A stretch of DNA of 64,000 bases from Butyrivibrio sp. NC2007 (GCF_000421405.1 NZ_ATWY01000010.1:62001-126000); one strand, 5' to 3'. Counted from the stretch's first letter, positions 1 to 8,246 are shown. Numbers and translations are program-made. Notes: a model not told the origin generated them from the sequence alone.

Positions 1-103
1 TCTCAATGTCTTCTGTCAGAGCCACCTCAAGTCCTTCATCATCTTTAACTGCTGCGATGATAGGGTTGGACTCTATTTTGTTAATAAATTCTCGGTTTTT
101 CAT
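1..103 (-). CDS. glpP: Glycerol-3-phosphate responsive antiterminator GlpP (5' part only)
   Basis: Only the first 34 codons are in the window; the gene runs off the left edge. The N-terminus begins MKNREFINKIESNPIIAAVK and continues with DDEGLEVAL, the conserved opening of the GlpP family (RNA-binding antiterminators that sense glycerol-3-phosphate and control glp genes). The family assignment rests on this short stretch alone. There is no clear Shine-Dalgarno sequence before the ATG; instead a terminator-like hairpin ends about 20 nt upstream, which fits control by transcript elongation. Genes for glycerol uptake or kinase would be expected beyond the edge but cannot be seen. Confidence 0.75.
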   Translation of the reverse strand, partial: MKNREFINKIESNPIIAAVKDDEGLEVALTEDIE

Positions 104-120
104 TTCTATTTTGATAAATA

Positions 121-174
121 AAAAAAGAGCAAACAAAGTAAAATGAGGTTCCCCCTCATTTAACCCTTACTCTT
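121..174 (-). terminator. Intrinsic terminator/attenuator in the glpP leader
   Basis: On the minus strand an 8-bp perfect inner stem (AAATGAGG at 141-148 against CCTCATTT at 154-161) is extended by imperfect pairing out to an AGAG/CTCT base and followed by a run of seven T. It lies inside the leader, between the predicted promoter (299-327) and the glpP ATG at 103. A terminator in that place implies readthrough control; that GlpP itself provides it is inference. Confidence 0.6.
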
Positions 175-298
175 TTCTCAAGGCTCTCTATTAATTTTAA
201 TGTACACCAGGATGTCTCGTTCATTCTGTCACCGTTTCAAACTTCCAAAAATCAAAACTCTTCGAATCGACTGTCGGTCAGTTCTTTACGACAAAATC

Positions 299-327
299 AT
301 CATATCTCTTATTTGTGCAAATTGCAA
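299..327 (-). promoter_or_regulatory. Predicted promoter of glpP
   Basis: On the minus strand, -35 TTGCAA (322-327), a 17-nt spacer and -10 TATGAT (299-304). Transcription would start near 292, giving a leader of about 190 nt before glpP that contains the hairpin at 121-174. Confidence 0.55.
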
Positions 328-452
328 TAGCCCTATTTATACTTTTTTTATTTTTTGTACTATTTAACAAATATATTGTACAATTTTCGGCATAATACAA
401 TACAAAAAGTATAAATTATGCACAACACGCTTTAAAGCATTAAAGCATTTAG

Positions 453-495
453 TTGACAAAATGCGCATAAGCATCAATAATTGACATCATTGTCA
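453..495 (+). promoter_or_regulatory. Promoter-like sequence with palindrome, no plus-strand gene behind it
   Basis: This belongs to the gene-free stretch 104-529. On the plus strand TTGACA (453-458), 17 nt and AATAAT (476-481) are followed at once by the palindrome TGACA-TCAT-TGTCA (482-495). A second inverted repeat, GCATAAT/ATTATGC, sits at 390-396 and 415-421. No ORF follows on the plus strand; transcription would run antisense into the next two genes. It may be chance in AT-rich DNA. Confidence 0.25.
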
Positions 496-515
496 GAAAT
501 ATCAAAAGTCAAAAT

Positions 516-542
516 AAAAACCTCAGGTATTAAACCTGAGGT
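516..542 (-). terminator. Terminator overlapping the stop codon of the 102-aa gene
   Basis: Minus-strand hairpin ACCTCAGG-loop-CCTGAGGT followed by TTTTTATTTT. The rising arm encodes the last residues (Pro-Gln-Val) of the upstream protein and the loop holds its TAA stop, so coding sequence and terminator share bases. Confidence 0.8.
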
Positions 543-838
543 CTGTCTGCCGGTGCATTTGTGTTTTCAACCATCATATTTATGGCTTCAACTGCCACTT
601 CATAGAGCATAGCCATTTCCTTGGCTCCCTCGTCATCTTTTTCAGCAATCTTTCTGTACTGATTTGTAAAATATACCTTAGCCTGCTCTATTGTTCCCCT
701 GGGAATCGCATGGCCATTTGCATACATTGCGCCTGTCTCAGTATTGAACTTATTGGAAGTATATTTTGCTTTCTGTGCATCCCCCACTCCCATTGATTTC
801 GCCAATGAATGTATCAGATCTTCTCTTTCCTGTGCCAT
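530..838 (-). CDS. Small conserved-looking protein of unknown function
   Basis: A 102-residue soluble, mainly helical and charged protein with no signal peptide or membrane segment and no motif I recognise. The gene is credible: it has a strong ribosome site (AGGAGGAG, 5-7 nt before ATG), a promoter-like sequence at 878-906 and a terminator that overlaps its stop codon, so it is probably transcribed alone. The protein contains an NTETGAMYANGHAIP segment suggestive of a short turn-rich loop. No function is proposed. Confidence 0.7.
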   Translation of the reverse strand: MAQEREDLIHSLAKSMGVGDAQKAKYTSNKFNTETGAMYANGHAIPRGTIEQAKVYFTNQYRKIAEKDDEGAKEMAMLYEVAVEAINMMVENTNAPADRPQV

Positions 839-877
839 AGTCTCCTCCTGATGGTCTTCGTAATAATATCTATGTTT

Positions 878-906
878 ATTATAATATAACGCGCAGTAGA
901 TTTAAA
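878..906 (-). promoter_or_regulatory. Predicted promoter of the 102-aa gene
   Basis: Minus strand: -35 TTTAAA (901-906), 17-nt spacer, -10 TATAAT (878-883). It starts just after the stop codon of the preceding gene and places the start of transcription about 30 nt before the ATG. Confidence 0.45.
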
Positions 907-910
907 TCTT

Positions 911-2020
911 TTATTCACCTACAGCCTCATAAGCTGTATAAAACGTCTCTACATGATCAAACCTGTAATAGGCGTCTCCCTTAATGGAAGCAGCACTTCC
1001 CGGCTCAAGGCACACTTCATCGGTGTTCTGGGGAATCATCCACATGCAGTCCACAAGCTCTTTTCCATCAAAGAAAAGAACATAAGCATCCACTTTGACC
1101 TTTTTGTCAGACTTATTCTCCGCCGTAAGAATTGCAGAGTTGCCTTCTACCGCGGTATAGACTGCCACGTCTGTCGACATGTCTTTTTCATAAGGATCAC
1201 GTTTTGATATAGAGAACTCAAAGGCATCGGGAATGCCTCCGCCAAGGTCCTTTTTGTCAAATCTTCCCTCGAAGACAAAGACACTTCCGTCCCTTACAAC
1301 CTCCACGGTCTTCTCGGAGATTGCCATCTCATTTCCATCCTTGTCTCTGGCCGTAAAGATACACTCATATCTGCACAAATCTCCTGATTTGTTCTGCAAA
1401 ACCAGGATCGGATTGGCATTGTGATCATCCTCCCTGAAATACTGGGCTACTATAAGGGTACCCACCGGAAGTCCGCCGTAGGATGGCATGTCATCATCAG
1501 ATGGCGCGATGGAGATTATTCCTCCTTTATTCCTTTCAGCAGGAGCAATACTGTCAAGACTTTCAAATATCTCCGGAAGCTTTTCGGAAGATGCTAAAGC
1601 GCCGGCACTATTTGCCGCCTCTTCGCTGTGAGTCTTGGGAGTATTGGTGTAATAGGTCATCTCCTCGCCGGCAGAATCACTTACGTTTTCTTCTGCAAGA
1701 AGCGTATTCTCTTCCTTAATGATCCCCAGGCCTTTGGCAAGATTTGAATAATTGTTTATCATTATCTGCTGATAAAAATTTCTGCCGCCCTCATCCGGTG
1801 TCGGAAGATGCAGTCCAAAGGTGTTCAGATACATGACAATTGGAAGCAGAATTCCCGCAAAGGAAATCGCCAGGATCCTTACTATATCTATGGACTTTTC
1901 CTCAATGATCAGTCTTATGCCCATAATAAATGACACCAGTGACGGAATTATCCCCACCAGAAAAAACGAGCTGATAAGCCCAATAATTGAGGTTATAAGT
2001 GCAATTGTAGTTATATGCAT
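911..2020 (-). CDS. Membrane-anchored protein with C-terminal beta-rich domain, unknown function
   Basis: A 369-residue protein. The first ~70 residues form about three hydrophobic segments (roughly 4-25, 25-40 and 46-66). A low-complexity Ser/Ala/Glu linker (about 95-185) follows, then a beta-rich C-terminal domain (about 185-369) alternating strand-like stretches such as GTLIVAQYF, SVFVFEGRF and AYVLFFDGK. This resembles an Ig-like or FxLYD-like domain, but I do not recognise the family with certainty. The start has a GAGGGGA ribosome site. It is followed on the same strand by the 102-aa gene, which has its own promoter. A surface or envelope role is inference. Confidence 0.7.
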   Translation of the reverse strand: MHITTIALITSIIGLISSFFLVGIIPSLVSFIMGIRLIIEEKSIDIVRILAISFAGILLPIVMYLNTFGLHLPTPDEGGRNFYQQIMINNYSNLAKGLGIIKEENTLLAEENVSDSAGEEMTYYTNTPKTHSEEAANSAGALASSEKLPEIFESLDSIAPAERNKGGIISIAPSDDDMPSYGGLPVGTLIVAQYFREDDHNANPILVLQNKSGDLCRYECIFTARDKDGNEMAISEKTVEVVRDGSVFVFEGRFDKKDLGGGIPDAFEFSISKRDPYEKDMSTDVAVYTAVEGNSAILTAENKSDKKVKVDAYVLFFDGKELVDCMWMIPQNTDEVCLEPGSAASIKGDAYYRFDHVETFYTAYEAVGE

Positions 2021-2158
2021 GAAAGTCCCCTCAAGTTTCTGTGCATATTTTACAAAAGTAACTCAAATCTAAATGTCAATACTTGTATATAGAATATTTT
2101 ATACTACAATATATGGTAGTTAAAGTGTTATGTAAAAGTATTGTGAGGAGGTAGAGAT

Positions 2159-2329
2159 ATGACAACAGCTGCGACATTGGAAGCGCTTGATCTTAGTGTC
2201 ATCCGCAACATTCTTCGTTCGATGATTAATGAGCACTGGTCAGTTACAGAGGCTCTTGATGAATATGATATTCCTGAATCTCTTCGTGAGGAGTATGAAG
2301 CTCTTATCGAGAAGTGCTTTATTGATTAA
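2159..2329 (+). CDS. Small acidic 56-aa protein, unknown function
   Basis: A complete short ORF of 56 codons on the plus strand beginning MTTAATLEALDLSVIRNILR and ending EKCFID. A strong GGAGG site lies 7 nt before the ATG. The product is acidic and helix-rich (EALDEYDIPESLREEYEALI), cytosolic, without a membrane segment. The gene points against the neighbouring minus-strand genes, and its last 4 nt overlap the stop of the esterase-like gene (2326). I recognise no family. The ribosome site and good amino-acid composition are the arguments for a real gene. Confidence 0.6.
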   Translation: MTTAATLEALDLSVIRNILRSMINEHWSVTEALDEYDIPESLREEYEALIEKCFID

Positions 2330-3516
2330 GAGTTTTTAAGAAGGTCGAGTCCCACATCATAGACTTTTCCTTCAACTGCATCTTTAAGCCAGTCAGCCAT
2401 AGAGATCCCGTTTTGAGTAAACAGCGTAAAATGAGGTTCTCTCACACTGCAATGTACAGTCCCGCCCATGGTAATGAGCGGGATTTTCCATTCATTCAAG
2501 AAAATCCCAAAATGAGGTGTTATCTCTTTTAACTGACGAACCATCTCACAGAGCTGATCGTAATATTCCTTCTGCACATCAGCATCCGTCTCGTACTTCT
2601 TGTTTATTATGTCGTTATAATAAGCACTCAGAAGATAGTCATGAATTGAACTCGAATATAAAAGAGTGAATCTATCGCCATATTTACTGTAGAGATCCTT
2701 ATACCATTCCAGCGTGATATTGTCCCCATGAATAGGCTTCCAGAAGCTCTCTTTTGCCTGCCATATATTTTTGGCCGTAGAGCGCCATTTCTTGTAAAGG
2801 AGCTGTCCACTGTCTGAAAAGAGTGTGATGTTTCTTGCGTTCGGATAATAGTTATCCACCACTTCTCCCGCAAGAGCAGGCACAGCAAAAGCACCGGCGG
2901 AATTGCCGGCTATAAGAAGATGTGAAGGCGCAGGAAAAAGCTCTTTTGCCACCTTCATGCTCTCGAGGAAATTTACATAGCCATGGAAATGAAGTATCTC
3001 ACCGCTTCCATCCTCGGCCTTATATGGATAGTCGTGGTTACCGATGTGGAAGTCTCCCGTTGCATAGGTTATGACAACAAAGCTCCAGTCCCTGAATGGA
3101 TTGGCCTCGTTCTTAATATCGGTGATACCGACATTTATATTCATAAGCTGGGTAAAAGGCCTTAGATTGTTCCAGTAAAAGTTCGGCTGTCTTGCTGCCA
3201 CTTTTCCACCGGTTACAGGCCTTGCAGCGGTATATTCATTCCAGGCCACTCCTCCACCCGAGAAAAAAACGCACAGCTTGTCAGGATCAGCCAGTTTTAC
3301 ATAGATGTAATACTCTGACCCATCCCCCGAAAGTCCTTTTTCAAGCGGTACTCTGTACCATGTCATCTTTTCGGGATCCTTTGGAAGATCCTCTGCCTTT
3401 CTTCCGGAATTCTCAATGGCTCTGCTTATGGAATTCTCTACAAAATCCCCGGCTCTGGAGGCAAATACAAGACCTCTTTTGATGTTGTTTTTATTAAGTC
3501 TGTTCTTGATGCTCAT
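2326..3516 (-). CDS. Pectin acetylesterase/Notum-like alpha/beta hydrolase
   Basis: A 396-residue protein with the hallmarks of the pectinacetylesterase (PAE/Notum) family: an oxyanion-type SGGGVAW stretch at about 86-92, the nucleophile elbow GNSAG with Ser206, and a late GGTVHCSVREPHF segment that would carry the catalytic His. These enzymes remove acetyl or acyl groups from sugars or lipidated substrates. No signal peptide is visible, so it is probably cytoplasmic. It is the last gene of the operon GH120, acyltransferase, zinc-ribbon membrane protein, esterase, and its ATG overlaps the previous stop by 4 nt. Deacetylation of imported xylo-oligosaccharides is a reasonable but unproven role. 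Confidence 0.75.
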   Translation of the reverse strand: MSIKNRLNKNNIKRGLVFASRAGDFVENSISRAIENSGRKAEDLPKDPEKMTWYRVPLEKGLSGDGSEYYIYVKLADPDKLCVFFSGGGVAWNEYTAARPVTGGKVAARQPNFYWNNLRPFTQLMNINVGITDIKNEANPFRDWSFVVITYATGDFHIGNHDYPYKAEDGSGEILHFHGYVNFLESMKVAKELFPAPSHLLIAGNSAGAFAVPALAGEVVDNYYPNARNITLFSDSGQLLYKKWRSTAKNIWQAKESFWKPIHGDNITLEWYKDLYSKYGDRFTLLYSSSIHDYLLSAYYNDIINKKYETDADVQKEYYDQLCEMVRQLKEITPHFGIFLNEWKIPLITMGGTVHCSVREPHFTLFTQNGISMADWLKDAVEGKVYDVGLDLLKNS

Positions 3517-4178
3517 ATATTAAACATCTTCTCCGATGCGTTCTTAAGATCTCTGAATCTGAAAATTATCAGGGCCGCGATGAGTATCATATAGGTGATA
3601 ATACTTGCTACTGCCGGCCATGGGAAAGTATTCATGCCGTTTCTGATAAAAATTATCTGAACAAGTGCCATTACAAAATCAAGGACAATGTACAGGATAT
3701 ACTCGTCAAGACGAAGTTTAAGCACCCACGCAATGATGTTGGTTGCGATGGCAAGTCCTATCAGTGTCATTGGGATCATCCAATTGACACTCCAGCCATG
3801 GAAACCGGTCTTTATATCGATATAAAGATCAACTACAATTGCAACGACAACCTCAAAGGTTATGACCTTGATAAGGTTATTTCTAAGATACATGGTTGCT
3901 ATAACATCAATCCACCCAACAAAAAGTCCCAACATAACAGGGCCTATAAAAGAGAACTCTCCTTTTGTCATTATGTTGATAGCCCCAAAGATTATCTCCG
4001 ATGCTATAAACAAAAAAGTACACATCTTAAGGAAAGTGATATTGCTGATCTTTCTCTTTTCAAGAATTGGGAATGATGGGTTGTCATCTCCCTCGACTTC
4101 CTTAAGTCTTCCCTGGCACAGAGGGCAGCATTCCTTTCTGCCTCTTATTTTCACATTACATTTCTGACAAATCTGCAT
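3513..4178 (-). CDS. Zinc-ribbon membrane protein (DUF6320-like)
   Basis: A 221-residue protein. The N-terminus has paired CxxC motifs (CQKC at 4-7 and CPLC at 18-21), a small zinc ribbon, followed by about six hydrophobic segments between 48 and 205. The layout fits the family I know as DUF6320, found in Lachnospiraceae beside an acyltransferase-like protein and an alpha/beta hydrolase, exactly as here. Its start directly follows the acyltransferase stop and its end overlaps the esterase start, so the three are probably translated in a coupled way. Biochemical function is unknown. Confidence 0.7.
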   Translation of the reverse strand: MQICQKCNVKIRGRKECCPLCQGRLKEVEGDDNPSFPILEKRKISNITFLKMCTFLFIASEIIFGAINIMTKGEFSFIGPVMLGLFVGWIDVIATMYLRNNLIKVITFEVVVAIVVDLYIDIKTGFHGWSVNWMIPMTLIGLAIATNIIAWVLKLRLDEYILYIVLDFVMALVQIIFIRNGMNTFPWPAVASIITYMILIAALIIFRFRDLKNASEKMFNI

Positions 4179-5456
4179 TTACTCTTTTTCCTCGTACATA
4201 TCGTAATCATTGGTTCCAAGCTCAATTTCAATTCCCTCCTCAGAGAGACATCTGAAGAAATTAAGCATGGTCTTATGAGTCTTGAAGGGCGAAACCTCGC
4301 CGAATACCATCTTGTCCTTGAAGGTGCATACACACACCTGCTGAGACGAAGCAGTCATAAAAGCGCTGAATCTGTCGATATAATCGGCAACTTCCGGAGG
4401 CATCTTGATCTGTCCAAGGTTAGACATAGATGTTGTAACGCCCCTCTTGGCTGCCCTGTCAAATCTTCCGATGGTGAAGTCCTTGATTGGAAGCGGAACC
4501 ATCTTGATCGCCAGGTTATGCTCCAATGATGAGTAGGAATTCATGGTCTTTTCTATGTTTTCAGATGAGAGCTTCTCCTTAAAGTCCTTGGCAACAGGCT
4601 CTATTATGCTCTTTAGCTCACCGTCATAGTTCTTCGGATCATAGTCAATATTGATGACACCAAAGAAGTTTCTTGCTGTTCCGCTCTTATAGAACTGACG
4701 CAGGTTAACAGGTACGCTGACTACGATATGTCTTCTCATCTGATGTCTGTTCATGCCCTGTATTACAGCCTTTATGTACAGTGCAACACACAAAACGCCT
4801 ACTGTTGACTCATACTTGTGGGCAAGATCGAGGAACTTGGACGCAGATACAGTGCCCTCAAGAAGGTGTGGCAAAAGATTGTCATCCACTTCTCCCGTTA
4901 CCTGATAAGCCTTAACGGATCTCATCTCTCCCAGCTGCTTAAGACCTTTTTGCTTGGAGTAGTTGTCTGTAAAGGCATCCACATTCTTCTCTTCCACAGA
5001 AAAATCATCGGATGGTTTAATGTCCTCGCTGAGGTTGTGCCTTATCTGGAGGTACCTTGTAACAAGGTTTTTAAAAAACATGAAAGCTCCGGTACCGTCT
5101 GCCAGTACATGGAACATCTCAAGGTTTATCCTCTTGTTAAAGTAGTTGACCCTGTATAAAAGATTCTTTTTACCGGGAATGTAAAGAGGAAGGCAGGCAG
5201 GAGTATGCTCCTGTTCCACCTTGGCCATTAAATTGCTGTCCTCGAGATAATACCAGAAAATTCCCCTGTGAAGAACACAGTTAAAGAATGGGAATTCCTC
5301 TATTGTATCATCCAGCGCCTGCTGAAGGATTTCGGGATTAACCTCCTCCTTCAGCTCGCATGTAAGTCTGAATACTCTGGTATTGGCTCCCTTTGCAGTT
5401 GAAGGTACAATCTTCGCAGCATTGTCGAGCTTATACCAGTTTGCTCTTCTCTCCAT
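4179..5456 (-). CDS. HxxxDG acyltransferase/condensation-like protein
   Basis: A 425-residue protein of the condensation-domain/alcohol acetyltransferase fold. The active-site motif HxxxDG is intact as His116-Val-Leu-Ala-Asp120-Gly121, in a typical setting (LEMFHVLADGTGAF). Enzymes of this fold transfer acyl groups from CoA or carrier proteins to hydroxyl or amino acceptors. It has no membrane segment. It follows the GH120 gene by 31 nt and abuts the zinc-ribbon membrane protein. Co-location with a sugar-acting hydrolase and an esterase suggests acyl modification of a carbohydrate or lipid, but the substrate cannot be read from the sequence. Confidence 0.7.
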   Translation of the reverse strand: MERRANWYKLDNAAKIVPSTAKGANTRVFRLTCELKEEVNPEILQQALDDTIEEFPFFNCVLHRGIFWYYLEDSNLMAKVEQEHTPACLPLYIPGKKNLLYRVNYFNKRINLEMFHVLADGTGAFMFFKNLVTRYLQIRHNLSEDIKPSDDFSVEEKNVDAFTDNYSKQKGLKQLGEMRSVKAYQVTGEVDDNLLPHLLEGTVSASKFLDLAHKYESTVGVLCVALYIKAVIQGMNRHQMRRHIVVSVPVNLRQFYKSGTARNFFGVINIDYDPKNYDGELKSIIEPVAKDFKEKLSSENIEKTMNSYSSLEHNLAIKMVPLPIKDFTIGRFDRAAKRGVTTSMSNLGQIKMPPEVADYIDRFSAFMTASSQQVCVCTFKDKMVFGEVSPFKTHKTMLNFFRCLSEEGIEIELGTNDYDMYEEKE

Positions 5457-5487
5457 AAACGTTGATTACCTTTTTTCTTTATTCTGA

Positions 5488-8172
5488 TCAGAGTTTTTCA
5501 AGTCTCTCTGTGACTATATCCATATTGCCCTTGCTCATCCTGTAGATAACATCCTCCAGGGATATGAACTTCTTGTTCCTGATGAACTTCAAGTACTTAG
5601 GGGTAAAGCGCATCTTGATACCTTTACTCTCAATTCCGGAGTTGACCTTATCCTGAATTGTAGCACAGGTATCTGCAGGGTCATGGGCCATGCTCTTATT
5701 AAGGATGCAAAGGAGTGTTCCTGCCGTGCGAACAAAGCCCTCACAGTTAGGGTCATCCGATACATCTATGGACTGCAGAGCTCCTACAGACCACTTCTTT
5801 AAAGTATGATAAATTCCGTACTCACAGTCAAGCTCTACCAGCTTATCATTTACGCCGTCGTACAGCCAGACTTCATTGCCCTTAACAAACATATCTCTTA
5901 CCTGGAACAGGCTTCCTTCGAAGGGAAAAGAGATCCCGGCGCCATCGCACCCTGTGAGCATAATGTTGGAATTGATCTCCTCGACAAAGGACTCGGGCTC
6001 AGGTATGTCTTCCCTCTCCTTTTCGGTCTCCGGCACTTCTTCAGAAACTGAAGGCTCTACGTCTTCCCTCAGCTCCTCATCCTCTCTGACATCTTCAAAT
6101 TCATCTTTTTTGCCTTCGATCCTGGGTCTTTCGGCATGTTTGATCCTGTATGGTCCAAAGCCTGATGTCTGAACGGTAAACCTGTCGGTATTGCACTCCT
6201 CAAAAGGTCCTGCAACAGGGAATCTTCCGCGCTTTCTTCCGAAGTAGTCCATATCAAACATAATGGCACTGCCATCGGAATTTTCAAATCTCTGCTCAGG
6301 CTCAAAAGCTATTCCAAGAGCCTCGGTGTTCATTGGCATAGTAAAGGATCTTGGCAGATACTCGTAGAGGTTTGTGTGAAGAGTATATCTTCCATCCTCC
6401 TCATCAAGGTATAAGCTGATCTTGTGATCCTTATCAACGTGGGCAGCAAGCTCGCCATCGCAGGGTCTTGCACCGTTGTAGTAGGCATTGCCTCCGGTAT
6501 ATACCGGCAGATATGAATAGTAGATATCATTTCCTACTTCCCAGGCCGGTATCTTAGTGAATTTGGCAAAATACTCTGATGCCGTCGGGAACTTATTGTA
6601 CGGGCAGGTTCCGCAGATAAAGTTGTGCTGGTCCATGGTATCGCTGTTTTCTGAAATGCAGAAATCCAAAAGATCCTGCCTGACCTTCTGCTGAATAAAG
6701 ATATTGTTGTAGAACCTTGCATCTCCGTGCTGGATTGTCATAAATCCTGCAATCTTTGTGGAGTGAGGAACATGGTAAGGCGTAAACCTTGATGTGGTCA
6801 TCTTTCTGGTTCCATCATCAGTTCCCTGTCCAACATAAGAAAATGATCCGGCGATCAGGTTGTGTATAAACGCAAGGCCCTGTGTGCTCAGTCTGCAGGA
6901 AATCTGTGACAGAAGCAGGTTATGATCTATAAGTGTAGGGCCGTGTGAAACCTCAACAAAAATATCCTCGCCAAGTGAGAGGCTGTTATCAATGATAGCA
7001 CCCTCCGGAGGAACATTGTCATGCATAAAGTTCTGAGTGACCCTTGTGCCCTGAGCCTGCCAGTCAAGCCAGAGTCCTCTGGTACAATGGTCAATGTGGT
7101 TGCGCCTTATTATGGTGTCAATGGCTGCATGAAGCTTGATACCACCTATCTCAGCACCTGCGAGATTATGCTTATTGTTAATATGATGGATATGGTTGTC
7201 CTCAATGATACTGAAAACACCGCCAAGATGTCCTACAATACCTGTCTGACCACAGTCATGGATATCGCAGCGTCTAACGATATGCGAGCCGACACTCTCT
7301 TTATCCCATCCTTCATTTACAGCCTGACATATGCAATCTCTCTCAGTCTGGCTTCCGATCTTTACAAAGGTAGTGGACCACTTGTTGTTATTGCCTCTCT
7401 GGAAGTACTTGCCAAGAGATATTCCGCTGCACTTTGATTCATAGATCTCGCAGTCCTCGATGATCCATCCCTTGGACCAGTGAGGACCTACCATACCTTC
7501 CTGGTAAGCAGTCGGCGGAGCCCACTGGGTGGCAGCACATCTTACGGTAAATCCGCAGAGTGTTATATAGTTTATACCTGTCTTTTCCGGATAGAAGCAT
7601 GCCTTCCTGACAGAGAGCTCTACATTTTCTTCATTCGGGTCTTTTCCCTGGAAGTTAGCGTAGATTACGGTATTACCGTCCTCCTGGGCTGTAAACCATA
7701 CATAAGTTGAAAAATCGGGATCCCAGGACCTCTTATCCTTATGTGGATGCATGCAAAGAGAGAGGTCAAAGACCTCGTACATAGACTTTCCGTCTAAATA
7801 TATATCGCCTGTGTGTGGATTGTGTTCAGAAGGGAAGAACCAGTCCCCTCTGACTTCATCGATATAGGGATTGTAATCCCCAAAGAAGCTGTTTGGAATC
7901 CTGACACGCCATACGTTCTCAAAGCTCTCCCACCCCGAAAGGCGCTCAGCGCCGGTGATGATTGCTTCCCCACGTGACGTGCTGATATATTGTATCCTGT
8001 CCTTCTCAGTTCCTGAGTTTACAGGTTTTACCCATTCTCTGTATATACCGGGAGCCACAAATACAGTATCTCCCGCTTTAGCTGCCTGAGCGGCCTCCTG
8101 TATTGTTTTGAAAGGATGATCAATGGAACCGTCACCGCTTCTAAGTACACTGCCGGATACATAAATCTGCAT
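5488..8172 (-). CDS. GH120-family beta-xylosidase with acidic linker and extra C-terminal domain
   Basis: An 894-residue right-handed parallel beta-helix protein. It matches what I recall of GH120 XylC from Thermoanaerobacterium along the catalytic part: NSFFGDYNPY, YANFQGKDPNEE, GIKLHAAID, GLWLDWQAQGTRV and DIFVEVSHGP. The last two carry the expected nucleophile (Asp370) and acid/base (Glu407). Family members release xylose from xylo-oligosaccharides. No signal peptide, so it is cytoplasmic. GH120 enzymes are about 640 residues; here an acidic Glu/Pro linker (about 685-732) leads to ~160 additional residues of unknown fold. The start has a GGAGGGG site and a palindrome sits upstream (8192-8213). 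First gene of the four-gene operon. Confidence 0.85.
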   Translation of the reverse strand: MQIYVSGSVLRSGDGSIDHPFKTIQEAAQAAKAGDTVFVAPGIYREWVKPVNSGTEKDRIQYISTSRGEAIITGAERLSGWESFENVWRVRIPNSFFGDYNPYIDEVRGDWFFPSEHNPHTGDIYLDGKSMYEVFDLSLCMHPHKDKRSWDPDFSTYVWFTAQEDGNTVIYANFQGKDPNEENVELSVRKACFYPEKTGINYITLCGFTVRCAATQWAPPTAYQEGMVGPHWSKGWIIEDCEIYESKCSGISLGKYFQRGNNNKWSTTFVKIGSQTERDCICQAVNEGWDKESVGSHIVRRCDIHDCGQTGIVGHLGGVFSIIEDNHIHHINNKHNLAGAEIGGIKLHAAIDTIIRRNHIDHCTRGLWLDWQAQGTRVTQNFMHDNVPPEGAIIDNSLSLGEDIFVEVSHGPTLIDHNLLLSQISCRLSTQGLAFIHNLIAGSFSYVGQGTDDGTRKMTTSRFTPYHVPHSTKIAGFMTIQHGDARFYNNIFIQQKVRQDLLDFCISENSDTMDQHNFICGTCPYNKFPTASEYFAKFTKIPAWEVGNDIYYSYLPVYTGGNAYYNGARPCDGELAAHVDKDHKISLYLDEEDGRYTLHTNLYEYLPRSFTMPMNTEALGIAFEPEQRFENSDGSAIMFDMDYFGRKRGRFPVAGPFEECNTDRFTVQTSGFGPYRIKHAERPRIEGKKDEFEDVREDEELREDVEPSVSEEVPETEKEREDIPEPESFVEEINSNIMLTGCDGAGISFPFEGSLFQVRDMFVKGNEVWLYDGVNDKLVELDCEYGIYHTLKKWSVGALQSIDVSDDPNCEGFVRTAGTLLCILNKSMAHDPADTCATIQDKVNSGIESKGIKMRFTPKYLKFIRNKKFISLEDVIYRMSKGNMDIVTERLEKL

Positions 8173-8191
8173 ACCTATGCCCCTCCAATCT

Positions 8192-8213
8192 GATATACTA
8201 TTATAAGTATATC
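8192..8213. promoter_or_regulatory. Perfect inverted repeat between divergent genes (candidate operator)
   Basis: GATATACT-ATTATA-AGTATATC, 8-bp perfect arms with a 6-nt centre, lies 20 nt upstream of the GH120 start. On the minus strand it contains TATAAT, a plausible -10 element for the xylosidase operon, with only a weak -35 (TTATGT). A repressor bound here would cover the promoter. The regulator is not identified. Confidence 0.45.
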
Positions 8214-8246
8214 ACGTTTTAACATAACCATCTAAGGAGAAGACCT

